DNA of 36,474 nucleotides from Oscillospiraceae bacterium (GCA_022791945.1 JAAVZY010000015.1:1-36474); one strand, 5' to 3'; numbered from the stretch's first letter, positions 7,845-16,465 are shown. Program-made: numbers and translations. The notes: generated from the sequence alone by a model not told the origin.

Positions 7845-9116
7845 ATGAAGCTTGATCGACTGCTGGAAATCACGATACTGCTGATGAACAGGGAGAGTGT
7901 CACTGCCGGGGAGCTGGCGGAGAGGTTCGGCGTTTCAGTACGGACGGTTTACCGAGACGTGGAGACGCTTTCCCTGGCTGGTATTCCTGTCGCCATGTCC
8001 AGAGGCAGAGGCGGGGGCATTTCGCTGATGAAGGACTTCACCCTCTCCCGGAGCATTGTCACCGGGGAGGAGCGGGACAGCATCCTGCTGTCCCTGCAGG
8101 CTTTCCAGGCCACCCGCTATCCCGACGGGGATCGGGCGCTGGAAAAGCTTTCCGGGCTGTTCCGGCGGGATCCCTCCCAATGGGTGCGCATTGATTTCTC
8201 TCCCTGGGAATCCGGGCCGGGCAGTGAAGAGAAGCTCCGCCTGATCCGTCAGGCAATCCTGGAATACAGGGTGGTTCGGATGGACTACGTCAACAGCGGA
8301 AACCGCCGGAGCAGCCGGGAGATAGAGCCGCTGCTCCTGTTCTACAAGGCGCACAGCTGGTACCTGTCCGCCTGGTGCCGGGAGCGCCGGGGGTTCCGCA
8401 CCTTCCGGTTTTCCCGGATCCGGCGGCTTTCCCTGACCGGGGAGCGGTTCCAGCCCCGGCCGGAGCCTCAGTCCGTTCCGGGCTGGACAGGGGAATTCCA
8501 CGGGGAAAGCCTCCGCCTGGTGGCCCAGTTCCGCCAACAGGCCGCCAGCAGGCTCTACGACGATTTTGACGAGCGTCTCCTGACCGAAAACGCCGACGGC
8601 ACCATTACCCTGCGGGTGGATTTCTGGGAGGACGAATGGGTCTACGGGTATCTTCTCAGCTTTGGGGAAAACGTCCGGGTGCTGGAGCCGCCCCGGCTCC
8701 GGGCCCTTCTCCGGGAGCGGATCCGGGCCATGCAGAAAAATTATGAGGAGCCGGACAAAGTGGACATACAGCTGTCAGCTTCTCTGGGGTATACTCATAG
8801 TCAGGAGGAAGACCCTCCCAAAAAGCGGAAGGATGGAGATACAATGATGGAAAATGGAATGAAATTCTGCCAGAGCTGCGCAATGCCCCTGACCAGCGAC
8901 GAGGTAAAGGGCACCGAAAAGGACGGAAGCAGGAGCGAGGATTACTGCGCCTACTGCTACAAGGACGGCGCTTTCCTGGGCGACTGCACCATGGAGGAAA
9001 TGATCGAAAGCTGCATTGAGCCTTGCCTGAAGGAACATGTCTATCCGGACGCCGAAACCGCCCGGCAGGAGATGCGGAAGTTTTTCCCCATGCTGAAGCG
9101 CTGGCAGAAAGCCTAG
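7845..9116 (+). CDS. WYL-domain transcriptional regulator fused to a zinc ribbon
   Basis: Residues 1-60 are a DeoR/YafY-type winged helix-turn-helix (LAERFGVSVRTVYRDVETLS), about 125-215 a WYL domain and its neighbour, proposed to sense ligands, and residues 334-423 a putative zinc ribbon (C342, C345, C368, C371: CQSC and YCAYC) ending in a helical tail. YafY-type regulators are often followed by a separate gene for this zinc ribbon; here both are in one frame with no stop. An in-frame ATG at 8844 preceded by GGATGGAG could also give the 90-residue ribbon on its own. AAAGGA lies 9 bases before the start at 7845. Its target genes are not known. Confidence 0.88.
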   Translation: MKLDRLLEITILLMNRESVTAGELAERFGVSVRTVYRDVETLSLAGIPVAMSRGRGGGISLMKDFTLSRSIVTGEERDSILLSLQAFQATRYPDGDRALEKLSGLFRRDPSQWVRIDFSPWESGPGSEEKLRLIRQAILEYRVVRMDYVNSGNRRSSREIEPLLLFYKAHSWYLSAWCRERRGFRTFRFSRIRRLSLTGERFQPRPEPQSVPGWTGEFHGESLRLVAQFRQQAASRLYDDFDERLLTENADGTITLRVDFWEDEWVYGYLLSFGENVRVLEPPRLRALLRERIRAMQKNYEEPDKVDIQLSASLGYTHSQEEDPPKKRKDGDTMMENGMKFCQSCAMPLTSDEVKGTEKDGSRSEDYCAYCYKDGAFLGDCTMEEMIESCIEPCLKEHVYPDAETARQEMRKFFPMLKRWQKA

Positions 9117-9127
9117 GAAGCCTGCGT

Positions 9128-9275
9128 TCACAGAGGGGAAGGCCGCGAGAGCTCTGCCCAAGGGTCAAGGCCGTAGGCCTTGACCCTTCGCGCCTCTCGC
9201 CAAGGGGACGCGTCCCTGATGCGTCGTTACACGACGCACCGCAGAGCGCGAGACAGCGTCTCGCGGCCTTGCCGG
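9128..9275. repeat. Hairpin cassette of the intergenic repeat family
   Basis: A core-less copy lies between the WYL regulator and pheA. It has a 13-bp hairpin AAGGGTCAAGGCC-GTA-GGCCTTGACCCTT (about 9160-9188), an ACGCGT-centred palindrome near 9203-9215, TGCGTCGT-TAC-ACGACGCA (about 9220-9238) and CGCGAGAC-AGC-GTCTCGCG (about 9248-9266). The first hairpin is not seen elsewhere in the window. It starts about 12 bp after the regulator stop codon. Confidence 0.75.
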
Positions 9276-9365
9276 CAGATTCTGAACAGGCTCCAGGCGC
9301 CTTGCCTTGTCAGGATTTCCCGGAATGAGCGTCCTGTGGGGAACGGATCTTGGTACATCCTCCAG

Positions 9366-9394
9366 TTGTTTATCACTTTAAATCAAGATATAAT
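9366..9394 (+). promoter_or_regulatory. Promoter of the aromatic amino acid operon
   Basis: TTGTTT (9366-9371) and a perfect TATAAT (9389-9394) are 17 bases apart, placing the start near 9401, about 40 bp before the pheA start codon. No attenuator or T-box was seen between it and pheA. The genes from pheA to the YdcF-family gene are co-directional with gaps of about 100 bp or less, so this promoter may serve all of them. Confidence 0.6.
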
Positions 9395-9442
9395 GGAAGA
9401 AGAAAGCCGGAGCGGTTCTTCCGGCGGAAAAGAGGGATCCCT

Positions 9443-10516
9443 TTGAGTGAGAACGGGCTGGCAGAGGCCAGACAGCTGATTGATCAGATAGATCGGGAGA
9501 TGTCCGCCCTGTTTGAACAGCGGATGTCCGCTGTGGAGCAGGTAATCGCCTATAAGCAGGCCCACGGCCTTCCCATCCTGGACAGCGGACGGGAGCGGGA
9601 GGTCCTGGAGAAAAACGCCGCCCGCCTTGCAAACCCGGCTTATCGGGACTACTACCTGGATTTTATGAAGGAGATCATGACCCTCTCCAAGCAGTACCAG
9701 CAGGTGCTGGCCGGCGCGGACGCGGTGGCCTATCCCGGCGTGGAGGGCTCTTACTCCCAGATTGCCATGGGGCGGCTTTTCCCCCGCTCCAGAGGCGTGG
9801 CTTACACCACTTTCGGGGATGTGGTTCAGGCGGTCGCCCGGGGAGAAACCGCCTTTGGGGTTATCCCCTTTGAAAATTCCTACACCGGCGAGGTCGGCAT
9901 GACCATGGACCTGCTCTATCAGTATGACGTGCATATTGTCCGGATGTACGATCTGCCGGTGAGCCATCATCTGCTGGGCGTGAAGGGCGCTTCTCTGGGG
10001 GATATCCGGCAGATTTATTCCCACGAGCAGGCCCTGTCCCAGTGCCGCCGGTACCTAAGCGGGCTGAAGGCGGAGCAGATCCCCTACGTGAATACCGCCC
10101 TGGCCGCCCGGTATGTCAGCGAGGCCGGGGATCCTGCCAAGGCCGCCATTGCCTCCCGGGAGACTGCCGGGCTTTACGGCCTGGAAATCCTGGCGGAGGA
10201 GATCAACACCAGCTCAGAGAATACCACCCGGTTTGCGGTGATCGCCCGGCAGGCCCCCGCCTCCGGGGAGCGGTTCAGTCTGCTGTTCACCGTGAGCCAC
10301 ACCGCCGGGCAGCTGGCGGGAGCCATGCAGATCATCGCCCGGTACGGCTTTAATATGGAAAGTATCCGTTCCCGCTCGGTATACAACGTTCCCTGGCAAT
10401 ACTATTTCTATGTGGAGATCGCGGGGGACGCCGCCTCGCCGGAGGCACAGGCCATGCTGGAGGAGCTGCGCCAAAGCTGCGAAAAGCTGAAGCTGCTGGG
10501 GGTATATGATGAATAG
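9443..10516 (+). CDS. pheA: Bifunctional chorismate mutase / prephenate dehydratase
   Basis: The enzyme turns chorismate into prephenate and then phenylpyruvate, the branch to phenylalanine. Residues 1-90 form an AroQ-type chorismate mutase (IDQIDREMSALFEQRM), 95-270 the prephenate dehydratase with the catalytic TRF at 262-264 (SENTTRFAVIAR), and 278-350 an ACT domain for feedback. The ACT motif that usually reads ESRP is IRSRS here, so phenylalanine control may differ. I chose TTG at 9443 because GAGGG lies 6 bases upstream and the mutase domain begins there; the frame is open from 9350 but that start would lie upstream of the likely transcription start. Length 357 is normal for the fusion. 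Confidence 0.93.
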   Translation: MSENGLAEARQLIDQIDREMSALFEQRMSAVEQVIAYKQAHGLPILDSGREREVLEKNAARLANPAYRDYYLDFMKEIMTLSKQYQQVLAGADAVAYPGVEGSYSQIAMGRLFPRSRGVAYTTFGDVVQAVARGETAFGVIPFENSYTGEVGMTMDLLYQYDVHIVRMYDLPVSHHLLGVKGASLGDIRQIYSHEQALSQCRRYLSGLKAEQIPYVNTALAARYVSEAGDPAKAAIASRETAGLYGLEILAEEINTSSENTTRFAVIARQAPASGERFSLLFTVSHTAGQLAGAMQIIARYGFNMESIRSRSVYNVPWQYYFYVEIAGDAASPEAQAMLEELRQSCEKLKLLGVYDE

Positions 10517-10608
10517 CTGTGCCCTTGCGCTGCGGAAGCCCATATATCAAAGCTTTCTGCGGCACACAGGGAAGCTGTTTTGCGGATTGCTATAGGAGGT
10601 GTATTGAA

Positions 10609-10974
10609 ATGCTCAGATCCATGATGCAGGTCTATGTGAAAGGAAGCGTCGCGGCAGTGAACCTTTATCGGGAAGCCTTTCGCGCGGAGGTTCTTGGGCT
10701 GTACCCGGATGAGGACGGAGGATATATGCACTCTGAGCTCAATGCTTGCGGACAGATACTGGCAGTATCCGAGCGGAAGGATTCTCTGACGGTTGGAAAT
10801 ACCATGCAGTTCTGCTTTCATTTCGGGGAAGGCGGAGAGGAGCAGGTCAGGCACGCCTATCAGGTCCTGAGAGACGGGGCGGCTGTTGAGACGCCGATCG
10901 GGCCCTGCGACTGGAGCCCATGCATGTTTTCCTTGGTGGATCGGTTCGGTGTTTCCTGGTGCTTGTTTGTATAG
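10609..10974 (+). CDS. VOC-superfamily (PhnB/glyoxalase-like) protein
   Basis: A 121-residue protein of the vicinal oxygen chelate fold. MQVYVKGSVAAVNLYREAFRA is the typical first strand-helix, and ETPIGPCDWSPCMFSLVDRFGVSW is the family's closing motif (WSPxxGxxxDxFGVxW). These PhnB-like proteins have no settled function and usually lack a complete metal site. A strong ribosome binding site, AGGAGGTG, lies 7 bases before the ATG at 10609. It sits between pheA and aroB on the same strand, which looks like positional rather than functional linkage; its lower GC suggests a later insertion, but this is inference. Confidence 0.85.
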   Translation: MLRSMMQVYVKGSVAAVNLYREAFRAEVLGLYPDEDGGYMHSELNACGQILAVSERKDSLTVGNTMQFCFHFGEGGEEQVRHAYQVLRDGAAVETPIGPCDWSPCMFSLVDRFGVSWCLFV

Positions 10975-11040
10975 CCGTTTTCGGATATGCAGCGGGTGCG
11001 AATGTACAGAAGAATGAATTTCACAGGAGGATAAGCCTAC

Positions 11041-12054
11041 ATGGTTCTTAGAATGGAGCTTTCGGAAAGAAGCTATGACATCCTTGTGGAGCGGGGCGCC
11101 CTGGGCCGGCTGGGACAGTATACCAATCTGAACCGGAAGGCGCTGGTGGTCACCGATGACGGCGTTCCGCCGGCCTATGCCCAAAGGGTGGCGGAGCAGT
11201 TCCGGGAGGGGCAGGTATTCACCGTCCCCCATGGGGAGGGCGCCAAGAGCTTTCACATGCTGGAGGCGATCTGCGGCCGCCTGCTGGAGAGCCGCTTCAC
11301 CCGGAGCGATCTGGTGGTGGCCGTGGGCGGCGGCGTGGTGGGGGATCTGGCGGGCTTCGCGGCCTCCTGCTACATGCGGGGCGTCGGCTTCATCAACCTG
11401 CCTACCACCACCCTCTCCCAGATTGACAGCAGCATCGGCGGCAAGGTGGCCGTGAATCTGAACGGCATCAAGAACTGCGTGGGAGCCTTTTACCAGCCGG
11501 AGCTGGTGGCGGTGGACAGCGACACCCTGAACACCCTGCCGGAGCGGCACTTCGCAAACGGCCTGGTAGAAGCGGTGAAGGCCGGCCTGCTGGGGGATTC
11601 CGGCCTGTTTGAGCTGTTCGAGGCAGGGGATCCCCATGAGCGGATCGACGAGATCATCCTCCGCTCCCTGGCGGTGAAAAAGGTGATTGTGGAGCAGGAC
11701 GAGAAGGAAATCGGCCTGCGGAAGCTGCTGAACCTGGGCCACACCATCGGCCACGGGGTGGAAAGCGTCTGCGGCCTGGAGGATGCCTCCGGGGAGGGGC
11801 TGCTCCACGGGGAAGCGGTTGCGGTGGGGCTCCTGCCCATGGTGGACGATCCCGCTCTGCGGGAGCGGGTGCGCGCTGTTTTGAAGGGGCTTTCCATTGA
11901 TCCGGACTTCCCCTATGACCCGGATCGGGTCTATGAGCGGATGACCCGGGATAAAAAAAGCCATGGAGGCTCTATTACCATTGCCAGGGTTCGCGCGCCG
12001 GGGGAGGCCTACCTGAAGGAGCTGACCCTGGAGGAGCTCCGTCAATACTGCTGA
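11041..12054 (+). CDS. aroB: 3-dehydroquinate synthase
   Basis: AroB converts DAHP to 3-dehydroquinate, the second shikimate pathway step, using NAD and a divalent metal. The NAD-binding GGGVVGDLAGFAASCYMRG and the LPTTTLSQIDSSIGGK signature are intact. The metal ligands are expected in NGLVEAVK (Glu), LNLGHTIGHGVE (His) and LLHGEAVAVG (His). At 337 residues it is slightly shorter than the usual 350-370, mostly from a short N-terminus. AGGAGG is 9 bases upstream of the ATG. It is followed by aroC after 28 bp. Confidence 0.96.
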   Translation: MVLRMELSERSYDILVERGALGRLGQYTNLNRKALVVTDDGVPPAYAQRVAEQFREGQVFTVPHGEGAKSFHMLEAICGRLLESRFTRSDLVVAVGGGVVGDLAGFAASCYMRGVGFINLPTTTLSQIDSSIGGKVAVNLNGIKNCVGAFYQPELVAVDSDTLNTLPERHFANGLVEAVKAGLLGDSGLFELFEAGDPHERIDEIILRSLAVKKVIVEQDEKEIGLRKLLNLGHTIGHGVESVCGLEDASGEGLLHGEAVAVGLLPMVDDPALRERVRAVLKGLSIDPDFPYDPDRVYERMTRDKKSHGGSITIARVRAPGEAYLKELTLEELRQYC

Positions 12055-12082
12055 TCAGGCCGGGAAAGGAGATGTGCAGGCG

Positions 12083-13186
12083 ATGAAAAGCATCTTTGGG
12101 GACAGCGTGCAGGTCTGCCTGTTCGGCGAGTCTCACTCGCCGGCAATGGGGGTGGTGATCAACGGGCTGGCGCCCGGGATTCAGTTGGATCTGGACTTTC
12201 TGGATCGCCAGCTGGACAAGCGCCGTCCCAAGGGGCGGATCTCCACCCAGCGGCACGAGACGGATCAGGTGCGGTTCCTCAGCGGCCTGTTCAACGGCCG
12301 CACCACAGGGACGCCCCTGTGCATGGTGATTGAAAACAGCGCTCAAAAGAGCGGGGACTATGAGAAGACCAGGCATCTGCTTCGTCCCTCCCACGCGGAT
12401 TATACCGCCCAGCTGAAATATCTGGGCTGTCAGGACTACCGGGGCGGGGGGCATTTTTCCGGGCGGCTGACCGCGCCCATTGTGGCGGCGGGGGCGGTGG
12501 CGCTGCAAATCCTCCGGAGCAAGGGGGTGCTGATCGGCACCCATATACAGTCCCTCTACGGCATACCGGACAGCCCCTTTTCCCAGGAGGAGGCGGAGCT
12601 GGAGCGGCAGCTGGATCTGCTGGACGAGGTGGCATTCCCGGTGCTGAATCCCCAGGCGGGAGAGCGGATGCGTCAGGCGGTGGAGGAGGCCGCCGCCGAG
12701 GGGGATTCCCTGGGCGGTGTGCTGGAGACAGCGGTGCTCCACTTTCCGGGCGGAATCGGGGAGCCGTTCTTCTGCTCGGTGGAGAGCAGGCTCTCCCAGC
12801 TGCTGTACAGCATACCGGCTGTGAAGGGCGTGGAGTTCGGGGCTGGGTTTGGGATTGCGGCTATGAAGGGCAGCGACGCCAACGACGAGTTCATCACGGA
12901 CGGGAAAACCGTCCGCACCACCACCAGCAGCAACGGAGGGATCAACGGGGGAATCACCAACGGGATGCCGCTGCTCTTCCGGTGCGCGGTGAAGCCCACC
13001 CCGTCGATCTACAAGCCCCAGCAGACAGTGGATCTGGCAGCTATGGAGAATGCGGAGCTGATTATACAGGGCCGGCACGATCCGGCGATCATCCACCGTG
13101 CGCGGGTGGTGGCGGATTCCATGACCGCCCTGGCTCTCCTGGACCTCTGCTCCGAACGCTTCGGCTATCTTTGGATGGGCGGGTAA
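12083..13186 (+). CDS. aroC: Chorismate synthase
   Basis: AroC eliminates phosphate from EPSP to give chorismate, with reduced FMN as cofactor. FGESHSPAMGVVINGLAPG, RRPKGRISTQRHETDQV and HADYTAQLKY...GGGHFSGRLTA are the conserved blocks that bind FMN and substrate. The protein has 367 residues, in the normal range. The ATG at 12083 is preferred over an in-frame GTG at 12074 because AAAGGAG is 11 bases from the former and only 2 from the latter. aroA and aroD (EPSP synthase, dehydroquinase) are not in the window and must be encoded elsewhere if the pathway is complete. Confidence 0.96.
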   Translation: MKSIFGDSVQVCLFGESHSPAMGVVINGLAPGIQLDLDFLDRQLDKRRPKGRISTQRHETDQVRFLSGLFNGRTTGTPLCMVIENSAQKSGDYEKTRHLLRPSHADYTAQLKYLGCQDYRGGGHFSGRLTAPIVAAGAVALQILRSKGVLIGTHIQSLYGIPDSPFSQEEAELERQLDLLDEVAFPVLNPQAGERMRQAVEEAAAEGDSLGGVLETAVLHFPGGIGEPFFCSVESRLSQLLYSIPAVKGVEFGAGFGIAAMKGSDANDEFITDGKTVRTTTSSNGGINGGITNGMPLLFRCAVKPTPSIYKPQQTVDLAAMENAELIIQGRHDPAIIHRARVVADSMTALALLDLCSERFGYLWMGG

Positions 13187-13193
13187 GAGCTAA

Positions 13194-13222
13194 GACCTCG
13201 AGGCGCTGCCTCGCGGCCTTGT
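13194..13222. repeat. Single hairpin of the intergenic repeat family
   Basis: GACCTCGAGGC-GCT-GCCTCGCGGCC forms an imperfect hairpin 8 bp after the aroC stop and about 30 bp before aroE-aroK. It is the smallest trace of the repeat family: only the outermost module, with no core. It would be transcribed inside the aromatic operon. Confidence 0.6.
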
Positions 13223-13253
13223 CCTTCCCTTCCGTTCAGAAAGGATGATGCAA

Positions 13254-14492
13254 ATGCGGGTTGGACTGATTGGGGAGAAGCTGGGGCACAGCTTCTCCAA
13301 GCCCATTCACGAACAGCTGACCGGAGAGGAGTACAGCCTTTTTCCCCTCTCCAGGGAAGAATTTCCCCGCTTTATGGAACGGCGGGATTTTGACGGAATC
13401 AACGTCACCATCCCATACAAGCAGGATGTCATCCCCTTCTGCGCCATGGTAGACCAGAGGGCCCGCAGGATCGGCGCCGTGAACACCATCGTCAATCAAA
13501 ACGGCATCCTCCACGGCTATAACACCGACTATGACGGTTTTGCCGAGCTTTTGGCTGCAAACCGCATGGATCCTGCCGGAAAGCGCGCGCTGGTTCTGGG
13601 CTGCGGCGGCACCAGCCGCACCGTGCGCGCTGTCCTCTCCGATCTGGGCGCGGCCTCCGTTCGGGTTGTCAGCCGCCATCCCCAGGGGGACGAGCTCAGC
13701 TATCCCCAGGCCCTGGAACAGAAGGACACACAGCTCATTGTCAACACCACCCCTGCCGGGATGTTCCCTGCCGTGGAGGAACAGCCCATCGATCTTTCCG
13801 GCTTTCCCCGGCTGGAGGCCGTGGCCGACGTGATCTACAATCCCCTCCGCACCCGGCTGCTCCAGCAGGCGGAATCACTGGGGATTCCCTGCGCCAACGG
13901 TCTGCTGATGCTGGTTTCCCAGGCCAGGGCTGCGGCGGAGCGGTTCCGGGGAATCTCCATCCCCCGGGAGCGGGGCATGGAGGTCTGCCGCGCCCTCCTG
14001 GAGGACAAGCGGAATCTGGTGCTGATCGGTATGCCCATGTCAGGCAAATCCACCCTGGGAAAGCAGCTGGCCTCCCGCCTGGGCCGGAAATTCCTGGACA
14101 CAGACGAATGGATCGTCTCCCAGGAGGGAATGGGAATTCCTGAGATCTTCCAAAAATACGGGGAGCCTGGCTTCCGGGAACGGGAGCACCGGGCCGTTCG
14201 GGAGCTTTCCCTGAAAAACGGGCTGGTGCTGGCAACCGGCGGCGGCGCGGTTCTGGATCCCGAGAATGTCCGGAATCTCCGGATGAACGGACTGCTCCTG
14301 TTCATCGACCGCCCCCTGGAGCTTCTGACTGTGGGGAAGGGGCGTCCCCTTGCCAAATCCCCCCAGGAGGTGGAGGCGCTCTACCGGCAGAGGTATCCCA
14401 TCTACCAGGCCGCCTGCGATCGGCGGATTCCCAACGACGCCCCGCCGGAGCAGGTGCTGGAACGGCTTCTGTCCGCAGGATCCGTCCGGTAG
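13254..14492 (+). CDS. aroE-aroK: Shikimate dehydrogenase-shikimate kinase fusion
   Basis: One 412-residue protein carries two consecutive steps: reduction of 3-dehydroshikimate and phosphorylation of shikimate. Residues 1-250 are AroE, with substrate-binding GHSFSKPIH, catalytic K56 (NVTIPYKQ), D92 (NTDYDGF) and the NADP loop GCGGTSRT. Residues 255-412 are AroK, with Walker A GMPMSGKST (259-267), LDTDEW and a GGGAVLDPENV loop. Both halves keep their catalytic residues, so both should be active. ATG codons at 13245, 13248 and 13254 are in frame; AAGGA is best spaced (8) from 13254. Usually these are separate genes; the short linker suggests gene fusion rather than misread. Confidence 0.93.
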   Translation: MRVGLIGEKLGHSFSKPIHEQLTGEEYSLFPLSREEFPRFMERRDFDGINVTIPYKQDVIPFCAMVDQRARRIGAVNTIVNQNGILHGYNTDYDGFAELLAANRMDPAGKRALVLGCGGTSRTVRAVLSDLGAASVRVVSRHPQGDELSYPQALEQKDTQLIVNTTPAGMFPAVEEQPIDLSGFPRLEAVADVIYNPLRTRLLQQAESLGIPCANGLLMLVSQARAAAERFRGISIPRERGMEVCRALLEDKRNLVLIGMPMSGKSTLGKQLASRLGRKFLDTDEWIVSQEGMGIPEIFQKYGEPGFREREHRAVRELSLKNGLVLATGGGAVLDPENVRNLRMNGLLLFIDRPLELLTVGKGRPLAKSPQEVEALYRQRYPIYQAACDRRIPNDAPPEQVLERLLSAGSVR

Positions 14493-14551
14493 CGCCTGCG
14501 TGCCTGTGCCATTGGAGAGTTTTATTTATAAACGAAAGAGGGAATACAGCG

Positions 14552-15568
14552 ATGATTATCACACTGAAAAAGGACGCGCCCAAAGGCGAGGTCGAAAAGC
14601 TGATTGGCGGTATTGAAGCCAAGGGGCTGAGCACCAATCTCATTGAGGGAGCCAGCTATAACGTGTTCGGCGTTGTAGGCGACACCACCATCCTGGACGA
14701 GAAGGTCATTGCCGCCAATCCGGTGGTGGACAACGTGGTGCGGGTGGCCGCTCCCTACAAGAAAGCAAACCGGGTGTTCCATCCGGCGGATTCTGTCATT
14801 CATGTAGGCGGCATCCCTGTGGGCGGACAGGAGGACGTGGTGGTCATCGGCGGCCCCTGCTCTGTAGAGACGGAAGAGGGCCTGCTGGAGATCGCGGAAG
14901 GGGTCAGGGACGCAGGAGGGCACATGCTCCGGGGCGGAGCCTACAAGCCCCGCACCAGCCCCTATGCCTTCCAGGGCCAGGGAAGCGTTGGGATTCAGTG
15001 GATGGCGGAGGCCCGGCAGCGGTACGGACTGCCCATTGTCAGCGAGCTGATGAGCGTGGAAAAGCTGGAGGAATTTGATCAGAATGTGGATTTGATTCAG
15101 GTGGGCGCCCGGAATATGCAGAATTTTGATCTGCTGAAGGCCCTGGGCTCCATCCGGAAGCCGGTTCTGCTGAAGCGGGGCCTCGCCAACACCATTGAGG
15201 AATGGCTCATGGCGGCGGAATACATCATGGCGGGCGGCAACGACAACGTGATCCTCTGCGAACGGGGTATCCGCACCTTTGAGAAGTACACCCGGAATAC
15301 CTTGGATCTGAGCGTGGTACCCATTGTAAAGCAGAAATCCCACCTGCCCATCATCATCGATCCCTCCCACGCCACCGGGGACTGGCGGCTGGTAGAGAGC
15401 ATGTCCCTGGCGGCCATTGCGGCCGGCGCGGACGGGCTGATCGTGGAGGTGCACAACAATCCGGAGTGCGCCTGGTCGGACGGATCCCAGTCCCTGAAGC
15501 CGGATCGGTTCAAGACCATGATCAAAAAGGGCCGGGTGATTGCCAACGTGGTGGGCCGGGGAATGTAG
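14552..15568 (+). CDS. aroF: 3-deoxy-7-phosphoheptulonate (DAHP) synthase
   Basis: This enzyme condenses phosphoenolpyruvate and erythrose 4-phosphate, the entry step of aromatic synthesis. Residues 1-70 form the ferredoxin-like regulatory domain typical of the type I-beta class, which allows feedback by Phe or Tyr in Thermotoga; 85-338 are the barrel with GGPCSVE, RGGAYKPRTSPYAFQG, QVGARNMQNF, LKRGL and DPSHATG. Length 338 is standard. AGAGGG lies 8 bases before the ATG. It is late in the operon, after the genes for the steps that follow it. Confidence 0.95.
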   Translation: MIITLKKDAPKGEVEKLIGGIEAKGLSTNLIEGASYNVFGVVGDTTILDEKVIAANPVVDNVVRVAAPYKKANRVFHPADSVIHVGGIPVGGQEDVVVIGGPCSVETEEGLLEIAEGVRDAGGHMLRGGAYKPRTSPYAFQGQGSVGIQWMAEARQRYGLPIVSELMSVEKLEEFDQNVDLIQVGARNMQNFDLLKALGSIRKPVLLKRGLANTIEEWLMAAEYIMAGGNDNVILCERGIRTFEKYTRNTLDLSVVPIVKQKSHLPIIIDPSHATGDWRLVESMSLAAIAAGADGLIVEVHNNPECAWSDGSQSLKPDRFKTMIKKGRVIANVVGRGM

Positions 15569-15622
15569 CGGCCCCCTCCTCCGGCGCATCCGGCAAAACC
15601 CGCTTTTGAAAGGGAGGAGCCC

Positions 15623-16228
15623 ATGAATCAGGTATTGGAGGACATTTCCCGCTTCATTTTTCTGGAGGACGCCCTGCGGGAGGCGGACGTGCTCTTCATC
15701 CCCGGAAACAGCAGTCCGGAGCCCATGGAGCAGGCGGTGCGGCTCTGGAAGGAGGGATACGCGCCTCTGCTCTGTCCCTCCGGGCGGTTCAGCATCACCC
15801 GTGGCCAGTTTGAAGGCCCCGCCCGGAAGCAGGCGCTCTATCCTGGCCCCTATGCCACAGAATGGGCGTTTATGGCAGATATCGGCGCCCGGCTGGGTGT
15901 TCCCCCGGAGCGGATTCTCCGGGAGGATCAGGCCACCTACACCATGCAGAACGCGGTATTCTCCCGCCAGGTGCTGGATCAGGCAGGCGTTCAGGTGCGG
16001 CGGGGGCTGCTGTGCTGCAAGAATTACCATGCCCGGCGGGCTTATATGTACTATCAGTATGCTTTCCCGGAGGCGGAATTCACCGTCTGCCCGGTAGAGG
16101 TGGACGGCGTCAGCCGGGAAAACTGGTTCCAGACGGAGGACGGGATCCAGAAGGTGATGGGAGAGCTTGCCCGGTGCGGCCAGCAGTTCCCCGATCTGAT
16201 CCCGGGATTTGCCGGGGAGGCGCAGTGA
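15623..16228 (+). CDS. YdcF (DUF218) family protein
   Basis: A 201-residue protein with the DUF218 pattern: DVLFIPGNSSPEPMEQAVRLW near residue 22, an acidic ILREDQATYTMQNA segment near 110 (the conserved E..S/T..T.EN region) and LLCCKNYHARRAYMYY near 135. E. coli YdcF binds S-adenosylmethionine, and other members act in envelope biology, but the biochemical role is unknown. There is no N-terminal membrane anchor here, unlike many relatives. GGGAGGAG lies 5 bases before the ATG. Its stop overlaps the start of the acetyltransferase relic as TGATG. Confidence 0.85.
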   Translation: MNQVLEDISRFIFLEDALREADVLFIPGNSSPEPMEQAVRLWKEGYAPLLCPSGRFSITRGQFEGPARKQALYPGPYATEWAFMADIGARLGVPPERILREDQATYTMQNAVFSRQVLDQAGVQVRRGLLCCKNYHARRAYMYYQYAFPEAEFTVCPVEVDGVSRENWFQTEDGIQKVMGELARCGQQFPDLIPGFAGEAQ

Positions 16229-16464
16229 TGAGCCCGCTGGAAATCCACACAGCCGCTTTGGAGGATGCCGGAGAAATCGCGGCGCTTTACGCCCCCTATG
16301 TGGAACAGACCGCGATTACCTTTTCCACGAGCGCATGGGCTATCGGAGCGCTCCATCAGTGCGGGTACAAGTTCGGCCGTTGGTACGGAATCGCTTGGAT
16401 GGAAAAGCATATTTCCCCGCACCCCTGCCCCCCTCCCGCGTTTCGCGCTTTTGGTGAGCTTTGA
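16228..16464 (+). pseudogene. Phosphinothricin-type GNAT acetyltransferase relic with internal deletion
   Basis: The reading frame starts with the normal N-terminus of Pat/MnaT-type acetyltransferases (IHTAALEDAGEIAALYAPY, then VEQTAITF) and then jumps within a few residues to their C-terminal signature (CGYKFGRWYGIAWMEK). About 90-100 residues in between, including the acetyl-CoA binding motif, are missing, yet the frame stays open. The product (78 residues) cannot fold as a GNAT domain. Past MEKHI the sequence leads into repeat DNA, whose first hairpin begins a few bases after the stop. The ATG overlaps the YdcF stop, so it was probably once translationally coupled. Confidence 0.8.
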
Positions 16465-16465
16465 A

